A stretch of DNA of 64,000 nt from positions 620,001 through 684,000 of the forward strand of contig JAPEUS010000007.1 in the NCBI GenBank assembly GCA_027946355.1. The letters run 5' to 3'. This DNA comes from Collariella sp. IMI 366227 (taxonomy: Eukaryota > Ascomycota > Sordariomycetes > Sordariales > Chaetomiaceae). A program made the position numbers and the translations under genes. Shown here piece by piece: positions 55,642 to 64,000 of the stretch. Every line of letters begins with the position of its first letter. Within the stretch, counting starts at the first letter, position 1. The notes beneath the pieces were generated by a model that was not told the origin of the DNA, did no database searches, and worked only from the letters and a program-made list of their open reading frames with translations.

Positions 55642-57301
55642 TGCTGATTGTGTGGATTGAGTTGTGGGGGGTGAGGTTGTGTGTAAGTGATGGAGTTGTT
55701 TGTTTCAGAGAAACAAGCCGAAGTACTGTGTAAGTGGACGAAAGATGCGGTCTCGGTCAATCCCCGGATCCGGCCTCAAAGGATCTGGCTGAGCCATCTT
55801 GTTACATCAATTGGGTAATGCGTTTCGCAGGCTCATTCTGGGGCTCGGCCGTTGATGGCTGGCATCGGCTTTCGTTGTCGGGTCTCGGATCGTCGACCAA
55901 GCAAAGGCGCCGACAGCGCCGTCATCAAGCATCGGCCCCACTTCCCGGGCTCTGGCACCCGGCCCGGATGCGGGGTGCGGGGAGGGGTCAGGTGACGGGA
56001 CAGGGGCAGGGGCACAACCTAGAAGTTCTCCCCGGACCCAGCGCCAGCAACAGAGCTGAAGGAACGACAGGGTTGATTTCAAGGCGAGCTGATGAAGCGC
56101 CACGAGGCTGCCATTTCAGCCTCATAGTTTTCCGGATCACAGCAAGAGTCTTTTTTTCCCAAGACCCTCGCCGATTTCAAAGGTAGAAAAAACCAGATCC
56201 TTCCCGCTTTAACGCTGGCAGAGAACCTCCCCGTATCCCAATAAACCCAGCATGAGTCCAGAACTAACACATCAGGGCATCATGTTCCTTCAACTTATTG
56301 AATCCCTCGTGCTCCGCCTGGATCACTCGAGGGTGGATGTAAACGAAGAGCAACAGCCCGAACAAGGACTAAAGCCAGTCAGGAAAGGCCTCGGATGACA
56401 TGTAGCAACAAACGTCGATGACCCGGACTCATTCTAGGTTGCCATAGACCCGGAGAAAGGAGTTTCCCTGTTTGGTCGTTCTGAGCAACAAGGGCTGACG
56501 CTCCCGCGAGCTGGGCGCGGAATCAGGCTGCCGTGGGCAAGTTGTAGGCGACTCCTATTAACTTTTGGTTGAGTTCCATAGGAATCGCGCGCGGCGTTGA
56601 GAGGAGGAGAACGGCTTGGCAATATAACGAAACGGAATTCTGGGAGGTGTAGTGTTGAAAACGACGAACTAACGCCTGATTGAAGAAAACGGGACCCAGA
56701 GAGACTCAGGGGCGTAGGGTGTCACTGGAAGGCTCAGCAAGTGTCTCATTTGCTGTTTCTACCCAAGTCGTTGAGATCAAGTTGACTGCCCAAATAGATA
56801 CTCAGTCGTATGATGCTTCGCTTTTGAGAGGCCTGGGAGTTGAAAGCTTCGACATTGAAGTGCAGTTGAAAATTGAGAACGGGGATCACGACTCGAGTGG
56901 GTCTAGGCAGATCGGCAGGGGTTCTTGGCGTGCCAAGCCCCGAGATTGTGCAAGCCACGCCCAGAGTCCAGGGGTGGACCACCCCATTGATGGGACGTGA
57001 GCTCAACAGTCAACCACTGGTGAGAAGCACCTTCCCATCTCAGGGAATGAATAAGCGACTGCCAACGAGGCTCAACCTTTCAAATGCAGCATAAACTTTG
57101 ACCTGACTTAACCCACACCCTCATGCCTGAATTCCATGCTGCCAACACCCGCCATCTCCTGATTCCTAGATAGGTCACAGAATCGAAGGGAGACAGACCA
57201 ACCATCAGCTCCGGCCCGAGACATCTATTTGAGTGACACCTTGCAGAGCCGAGCAGCCCACCCTGGGTCTCGGCGGCTGCACATCGGAGACCTCCCTCAC
57301 C
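55642..57301. other. Divergent promoter region between the ligase and the regulator
   Basis: About 1.7 kb. Frames open for up to 150 codons (55734-56186, 56680-57000) carry no recognised text. No clear binding sites identified by eye. Confidence 0.4.
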
Positions 57302-60300
57302 ATGGCCAGCCCTATCGGCTACCTCATCCACCACGACCCGCCACCGCCGCCACCGCCGCCACGGTCCGAGACCCCAGCGCTTGGGTTCCCTTCGGATACA
57401 ACTCCTCTGATCTACCCACCTGCCGAGCCCCGGGCTCCGCTCGTTGGCCCCTCATCCGTACCCGTGCCTTTTCACGGTCCGACCTCGGCACCGCAACCTT
57501 TGTCCCGTCCCGGCCCGGACGAGTCCGGCGTCTCGGACCCTTCAGGAACCCATACCAAGACACAATCTCTGTACCAATGTGCTGACTGTCTACGTACTTT
57601 CCCGTTGTCACTCTCTCGCCCTGCCCGGCTGCTGACTGTAGAGTTTAGGCCGCTATTCCCGCCCTGAACATCTACAGAGACACATTGCGGCTCACACCCT
57701 TGGAAAGCGCTTCACCTGCGATGTAAGCGTGCCCCGACTCGTGACCCCAAGTAAGCCAGGCTAATCCGCGTCTCAGATCTGCTCCAAAGCCTTTGCCCGG
57801 GCTGATCTCCTGAAACGCCACCGCGCCAATCACCTGGACGAGCATGGCACCAAGCGCAGACGCTTCAGCTCTGCTCCCTCTGCCGGCCGGGTGGGACAGG
57901 CATGCCAAGCATGTGCGAAGGCCAGGGTGAAATGCGAAGAAGTCAAGCCGTGAGCCATTACTCATTCTTGGGACGAAATCTCGCTGACAACCCCAGATGC
58001 ACTCGTTGCAAGAACCGCAGGCTACCTTGTGAGGTCGCCTCGTCAGAGGACGCAGCTATGTACCTTGTCCATCTGTCAGGAAGCAACCTGGAGCATCGAA
58101 ACGAGTCTACCCCTGGGCCTTCCTACACCCTCCCAAACCAGCCGCATCACCAGTTCCAAGGTCGAACTTCTTCTCCATTCACTCAATCTGTAACCCCCGA
58201 GGAGAGCAAGGAAGGAATTAAAACGCCATGCCAACCACAATACAGGGAAGGGCCCCAACCGCACACCCCAGAACCGCCACACCCGAGTAACCCTCATCCT
58301 AATTCGTTCCAACCATATGTGGGAAACAACGGAGACTTCGCGAGCGAGGATCATGCAAGACCACCGTTTATGGACTTCCTGCGCGATGTGCTGTACGACC
58401 AGCCGATGGGCGGCCCTGTGAAGCCTGCAGAGGTACCGGGGATGGCTGTTCTTGACTTTTACGATGATGCCAACCTGGATTTTAAGGGATTTGATTTCGC
58501 ACTCCTCAACCACTGGAACGTCGACCCAGCCAGTGCTGTGCCTGACCAGTCGTCCGATTTAGAGGACCCAGTCACAGCCATACGCTCAAACCTCGTCAAA
58601 CTTTGGACCGAATCGCCCTGGAAGTGGACGCCCCAGCAAGTCGACAATCGCTACAGGGACCAGACCAACCTACCTTTACCGTCCCCTGACGCGCAAGCCG
58701 TCCAAATCCAAGATAGCCGATCGCCGGTTAATCGAGTGTCCAAGGAGGCACTGCATGGATCCTGTCGGGACAGGATATTGGCCACTGTGGTGGGCACGTG
58801 TCGCGAGAGCAGCATGGCGGCCCGCGTAGCATCTTCCTTTCCGTCAACCGAGACGATAGACTCATGGATCAACATCTTCCTCGCTGCACACTCCTGTCAG
58901 GTTTCGTCGTGGATACACTACGGCTCGCTCTCTCTCAACAATGAGCCCTGCACCGAGTGGCTTGCTATTGTTGCTGCCGCCGGTGCCACCTTGACCCCCG
59001 TGCCAGCCTTCCGCCGGTTTGGCTTTGCTTTGCAGGAAGCCGTCCGTGAGTCTTCCTTGGTTCCAAAACAAACACATTGCGGCTAATCAACCCTGCATAG
59101 GCGCCGCTATTCCAGAGAGGGTGAGAATTTACCTAAGAAGGATGCTAGCTAGTTGTCGCTGACGTCAGGCAGTTTGAAGAGAACAACAGTGCCATCGGCC
59201 ATATGGAAAAGGTTCAGGCTGTGATCCTCATGCAAGACATCGGGCTCTGGGGCGGCAACCGAAGGAAAATGGAGATTGCCGAGTGCCGTAAGTTTGCTCT
59301 CAGCAATCACGTTTTCAGCACGCTGGCTAATATGGATACAGACATGTTTATACCAATAACAGTAGGCCGTAACATCATTTCGTCCTCGAGCCGTGCTGAC
59401 TTTCGATAGATGATGCGCTACCGGGGTAAATTCGGGCGGTCATCATACCCAGATGTTGTCATCTATCCAGCAGACGAGGGCAACGCCTTGGAAGAGAAGT
59501 GGAAGAAGTGGTCTCAACAGGAATCGTGGAAGAGGTTAGACACTTGCCCCTATCATCCAACCTCTTCTGACCTTCATCTAGGCTTGCTTTTCATTCACTT
59601 CTGCGAGACGCCCAGGTTTCGATGACGCAGTTCAACAACCCACTCATGTCATACGCAGAGCTCACCTTACCTTTGCCTTTCTCCAAGGAACTCTGGTTTG
59701 CTGGAAACGCGGAAGAGTTCAAGACCCGCTACCTTGAATCTGGTGCTGGCGACGGTAAACGCCCGCCATCTCTCGGCGATCTGATCCGCGATATAAATGT
59801 CCTCTCAGCCCACCATCATTGCGTCGACGTCCGGTTTGCGTTCTCCATCTACCTCCACGGGGTTTGGGCTCTTGTCTGGGAACACCGCCAGCTCGCCTCC
59901 GTCCACGCCTCCCCTCCCAGCACCCCATCCCACCCGAACACCATGTCCCTTCTTCTCGACTCCCGCCGCGCGGACCTCATCACCCAACTGAAATCCTTCC
60001 AACTCGTAGCTCGCGGCTGGCCCGAAATTCTCTCACCCCAAGATTCCATGCTCCTCCACCTGCTCCTCCTCAACCTCCACGTCTCGCTTCAAGATCTTCA
60101 GCTCCTCTCAGGCAAAGAAGGCGAGGACCAAGCCCGCCGCGTCTATCCCTCCCTCCAGCGCTGGGTGGGCAGCGCCGACGCCCGTCAGGCGCTGTGGCAT
60201 GCGGGCCAAATTTTGCGGTGGGGGCGGCTGTTCCCAAGAGGGCATCTCAAGGATTTCTGGGCGGTGGCGGTGCATCATGCCGCGTTGTGTATGTGGACTT

Positions 60301-60368
60301 ATGGAGTGGTGGCGAGGGCGTCGTTGGCTAAAGCAAGGGGGCAGGGGTATCATCATCATCATCACCAT

Positions 60369-60399
<31 letters not shown>

Positions 60400-60733
60400 G
60401 ACAGGAGCAGCAGCATGGTGGTGGAGTGGTGTACTTGGATGGGGAGGAAGGCCCTGCTGTGCAGGGGTGGTTCGATTATGGGCAGGGACGGCCGGCGGTG
60501 AGGAGTTTGGAAATAGGGGTGGGAATGGGCAGGGTGGTCAGCGGGGAAGGGGATACTGCTTGCTGGAGGATCCCAGGTCGTGCATGGAGGTTGCGCAGGA
60601 GATACTGAAGGTGAATTTTGTTGGGGCGTGGGAGACGTTGCCGCCGTTGAGTGAGAATATCATTGTGGTGTTGAAGCAGTTGGAGAAGGCGGCGTGGGCG
60701 GTGGGGACGGGAGGGACCCAGGTGGGTGGATAG
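57302..60733 (+). CDS. Transcription factor with two C2H2 fingers plus a Zn(II)2Cys6 cluster
   Basis: Nuclear regulator of about 1006 residues from nine exons: 57302-57593, 57649-57722, 57777-57949, 57997-59045, 59101-59120, 59173-59287, 59342-59361, 59410-59534 and 59582-60733. After a Pro-rich N-terminus, finger 1 is YQCADCLRRYSRPEHLQRHI, finger 2 CDICSKAFARADLLKRHRAN, then the zinc cluster CQACAKARVKC, PCTRCKNRRLPC. The middle is the fungal-specific regulatory region (EKVQAVILMQDIGLWGGNRR, YRGKFGRSSYPDVV, LAFHSLLRDAQVSMTQFNNP, MSYAELTLPLPFSKELWFAG). A His run followed by a Gln run lies near residues 840-860 (60348-60396). The C-terminus reads WETLPPLSENIIVVLKQLEK. One base is missing at about 60540-60555, before YCLLEDPRSCMEVAQEILK. 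Target genes unknown; the divergent ligase is a candidate. Confidence 0.9.
60348..60412 (+). repeat. CAT/CAC and CAG microsatellite (His-rich then Gln-rich)
   Basis: Adjacent triplet repeats coding about six His and then about ten Gln, in the C-terminal half of the regulator. Likely length-variable. Confidence 0.9.
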
Positions 60734-61110
60734 GGTGGCCGTTTTAGTTGGGTTGGCTAGCTGGCATTTTTTGGCGTTGGGCGAGGGAAGAATGGCTTGG
60801 AAGTTCTATACCACCCATTTGGAGAGGGCATACTTGATTTTAATCTTGATTATTTGCGTTTACCATACCTTGACTTATTTCGGCAGTCGTCTTGGTACAA
60901 ACTCTGGCTATCCTAAGGACATCTGTTTCGGTCTCAAAAACCCTGGTCACTTGAATTTCACCTCTCGCCACCCTAGATACACTACTACTTAATGCTAAGA
61001 CATTGCATTTTTTCGATGAGCAAGGGGTATGACAGAACACCTATCCCTGAACAGGCCAACTCTCTGATCATAACGACAACACACACACCCAATCATCCAC
61101 TCATCTTCCC
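60734..61110. other. Intergenic region
   Basis: Between the convergent ends of the regulator and the next gene; no gene seen. Confidence 0.4.
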
Positions 61111-61900
61111 TCAGCCAACCATCCACCCCGCACAATCCCCAACCCTCCGCCGCAAAAACCGTTCCATCGCAATTCCAACAGCCGTTCCCCTATCTCCCTC
61201 CCTAAGTTTTGAAAGTGCGTGCTCGAGGAGCTGGTGGATGGCTATTGCGGTTTGATGTCTATCCCCACACTCCGAGATGTAAGTCGTGTTAGTGGAAGAC
61301 AGTTGTGGGTTTGATTTTGGGTTTGAGTTCCGTCCTGGGTATGGGTCTAAATAAAACAGCTCTGGGTGTGATAGTGAATCCAGGTGTGAGGCTTTTGTTT
61401 GTGGTGATGGTGGTGGTATTGCTGGTTTTGGCTCGGAGTCTGGTGGTGGTGGTGCTGGGTCGGGGTGGGGAGACAGGGGCAGGAACATGCTCGTAGGCAA
61501 GACGGGGATTTGGGTGAGGATTGTCGGTTTTGGTGGTGGGTGGGTTGGGATTGTTGGGTGTGGTGCTGGGTGTGGTGCTGGTCTTGCTGGGTTGAGGAGA
61601 TGGAAGGCAGAGGGGAGGAGGGAGTTGAAATCCTGCCTCTGCGAGGAGGCGTTTCAATTCGAGAACGTCGGACCGGGAACGGTAAATATGGCATGCACGA
61701 TTATGAGCGTAGTAGATGGTAATCGTAAACTGGTGGTCTCCTGGTCTGTTGGTATCGTCTTTGTTGAGGTGGTCATGGGTCTGGACGTGTGTTGCCAAGG
61801 GGAGGTGCAGGAGGCCGTTATATTCGTCGTGGTTCTTGCAAGTGTGAAGCTGTGGCTTGTGCCATAGAGCTGAGGGTAAAGCGGGACGCTTAAGGATCAT
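61111..61900 (-). CDS. Unknown protein, possibly PX-like N-terminal part
   Basis: Minus-strand text in two frames. The first (61289-61900) has the ordered-looking part TITIYYAHNRACHIYRSRSD, VLELKRLLAEAGFQLPPP, followed by a long Thr/Pro/Ser-rich linker. The second (61111 onward) has YISECGDRHQTAIAIHQLLE, HALSKLREGDRGTAVGIAME, RFLRRRVGDCAGWMVG. The two could belong to one gene with a one-base shift near 61285-61290, as in neighbouring genes. The YRSRSDVLELKRLL stretch resembles the end of a PX fold, but similarity is weak. I do not assign a function; the gene could be chance. Confidence 0.4.
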
Positions 61901-63986
61901 TGTTGGAGGGCGATACGGCTGGCAAGGAGGGGTTTGGGAAGATGCCGAAGACGTTGAAAGGGATAGAGAGGGAGGACGGGGTTGTCTTGATACTTTCGAT
62001 TATTCGAGAATGAGGCTTTGGTTTTTGTGATCTGGTGCCGGAGAAACTTCGAACAAAGTAGTTATTAAAAGGGCAGATTTTAAGCTCCCTGGGGCGTAAG
62101 GCACGTCTTCACAATGAGTTCAGTACGCGGATGACACAAGCAGCACGAGAAATTCCAAGGGCGAAAAGAGATCATAATTATAAGGACAAATACAGACAGT
62201 CCGAGTCGAAGAGAACAATGAAAGCCAAGCTAATTCATTGCGTAGGACAACACGGGGTTGATGCTGATGGTGCGGTGGCATACAGCCGAGTGGAGGAAAC
62301 AACACACCATTGTGTCGAGAACAAGCCAATACAAGTGCGGCAAATCTGACTTGCTGCAACAAAATTCTACGTCTGACAAGGACGTAAAGCTTGCAGTTGC
62401 TCACTTCTCTCTCTCGACTGGGCTGTATCTGATGATGATGCGGCAAGGCGACAGGCGGCCGGCTCACCTGAAACAAGAAGCCTCGTGTGATGTCATGAGT
62501 GGTTCTGAAGCAGATGGTTGCAGCCATCCCGACGGACTTTCAACTGTTCTTCAACCAACTAATGCCCGAAAGCAACATCTTTCAAGAATGCCTTGTCTCA
62601 AGGGTCTGATGCCAGAAGGTGGAGGCCAGTTCAACAGGTTGGCCTTGAGAAACACTCCGTCTCCCATCCCAGGACGGAGGACTTGTACCTTGAGAGCAAT
62701 GACGGGGGGAGCAAAGCAGCTGGTAAAAAGCCGAATGAATACAGTAGACCGCTCTAAACAACAATGGTTCGAAAGCTGGTGGTGAGTACAACCCTTTGTG
62801 TCTGGTCTCTTACTGATTGTTTTTGTTGTTTTCCTGTGAAAGCCGAATTCAGGCATCCGGCGAAGTGAACTGGTCAAGAACCAGCTAGCCGAAATCGGCC
62901 TAACGCGCCTCGGAAACATGACCCCTGATCAGAGGTGGGCCCCGGTCATCCTGAAACAGGACGGTTTGCGGGGCAGCGATCCGCAATGCACGCCGGCTCC
63001 ACAAGGGATGCACCAACAAGCAGCAGTCAGCGAGCGTTTCCTGGGATCAAGTGCTCTGGGCAATGCAGCTCCACCCGTTTGTCCCAGTCTGGCATCACGG
63101 CCCTGCGTTTCGGTCATTTTTATCACCTCTTTGCGTTTGTATCTGGGTGTGAACTGCGGGCAGTGGCTCGTATCAGGGAGATCGGATACTGGACCCGAAT
63201 GAGCGGGGTCAGGGACTAGGGGGGAAAGCGCTGCGTCATCGCAGCCGGGACCGCTGCCGAGGGTTGTTTGGTTGTGCAGCCGGTGTCAATAGCAACAGAG
63301 GATCTCGAGAGGAGAACACTCGCCAGCCGCGATGTGTCCGCTTCTCCAAGACCCTGTTGTATTTTTATTTTATATATAAGTTATATATATATATATATAT
63401 ATATATAATTTGCGGATTCCATGGCAGAGAAACCTGAATTTGGACGAGAGAGCGCAGAGTCAGCCGCGTCCAGCCGGCTGAGGGCGCCAGAGCAGAGTCA
63501 ACGTTAATAGCTTGTTTGGAATCTACTGGAAGGGACAGATTTCACGGCAACCTGAACATTGGATTGTTTGTGAAGGAGTCACGGGCGAACACAGGCTGCA
63601 TGTAAACACGACAGCGGCAACCCAGGCAAGCAACTCTGGCCCTGCCAAGCCAGGGGAGGGATACGTCGTGTTTGGTTCCTCCTCCCTTGGGACCCTTCCA
63701 ACTTCCCCCTCCCCATGCATCCCTCCTGCCATCCTGGTCCCTCCATCCCAGTCGTTCCAGGTCACGGTTGTTTCCAGTCGTCCCAATCCATCTGCTGTGC
63801 TGCACAACTTTGGGATCCGCTCCCTTTTTTTTCTTTCTTTCCGCAGCACCTTGCGCCTTTCTCTCCATCCAGTCTCTTCGCTTTGGTTCTTGCAAAACCT
63901 CCAACCTGAGACCCAGATCCCAACTTCGAAATATTTACTGACACAACACTTCTCGCGCGCCACCACGTCCCATCGCGGTCTTCGCC
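61901..63986. other. Long intergenic region at the right side
   Basis: About 2 kb. It contains the TA microsatellite described separately. A few frames of up to 175 codons (62258-62785 plus, 63523-63966 minus) have no recognised text. The last 250 bases are pyrimidine-rich, compatible with the leader of the gene starting at 63987. Confidence 0.4.
63371..63411. repeat. (TA)n microsatellite
   Basis: About 40 bases of almost pure TA alternation within TTTTATATATAAG-type flanks. Likely polymorphic. Confidence 0.95.
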
Positions 63987-64000
63987 ATGGCCCTCCAGGC
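63987..64000 (+). CDS. Possible start of a gene cut by the right edge
   Basis: An ATG in the context TTCGCCATGGCC, after a pyrimidine-rich leader, starts MALQ and runs off the window. Only four codons are seen, so the call rests on context alone. Confidence 0.35.

Noticed and set aside
62258..62785. 175-codon plus-strand frame
   Set aside because: No recognisable text, in a gene-poor region with simple repeats.
1..64000. CRISPR arrays, operons or bacterial elements
   Set aside because: The window is eukaryotic (introns, fungal families); no direct-repeat arrays with spacers were seen.

Overview
The window is a nuclear segment of a filamentous ascomycete, most likely a Sordariomycete. Genes are short-intron (about 50-70 bp, GT..AG), GC-rich in coding parts, lie on both strands without operons, and their products read as Pezizomycotina families (SERCA pump, CorA/MNR2 magnesium transporter, C2H2+Zn2Cys6 regulator). 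A dispersed 5S rRNA gene at 29820-29938 is also typical of this group. The exact species cannot be told from what I can see.

Layout, left to right: LEO1 (partial, -), a MOB-family kinase activator (+), a DUF3237-like protein (-), a CorA magnesium transporter (+), CstF64/RNA15 (-), a broken Mutator-like (Hop-type) transposon (+), prohibitin-2 (+), NEDD8 (+), elongin A (-), a degraded protein-kinase pseudogene (+), THO subunit THOC7 (+), tubulin cofactor A (-), SERCA (+), proteasome beta-3 (-), a TUG/UBX protein (+), ribosomal protein eL36 (-), 5S rRNA (+), a small secreted protein (+), a class-3 lipase (+), 14-3-3 (+), an unknown 377-residue protein (-), a synaptojanin-type inositol polyphosphate 5-phosphatase (-), PRP39 (+), cytochrome c peroxidase (+), ATP11 (+), a 4-coumarate-CoA-ligase-like enzyme (-), a C2H2+Zn2Cys6 regulator (+), an unknown protein (-), and what may be the start of another gene at the right edge. 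Most are housekeeping genes: transcription and mRNA maturation (LEO1, CstF64, elongin A, THOC7, PRP39), ubiquitin-like and proteasome functions (NEDD8, elongin A, PUP3, UBX) and mitochondria (PHB2, CCP1, ATP11). The accessory part is small: the transposon, the kinase relic, the secreted protein and lipase, and the ligase/regulator pair.

The most important general observation is that many conserved genes carry net 1-nt shifts, several of them clearly at short G or C runs (PHB2, PRP39 twice, CCP1, THOC7, the lipase and the ligase), and 14-3-3 lacks an internal block of about 49 nt. Neighbouring long genes (SERCA, CorA, elongin A, UBX) are intact. This pattern is better explained by consensus errors in the sequence than by simultaneous loss of essential genes, so 'frameshifts' here should not be read as pseudogenes without raw-read support. 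Exceptions with independent signs of decay are the kinase relic and the transposon. I did not find a convincing undescribed system; the best candidates for follow-up are the divergent regulator/ligase pair with a peroxisomal-type C-terminus, the start-codon-only exon of PUP3, and the kinase relic.
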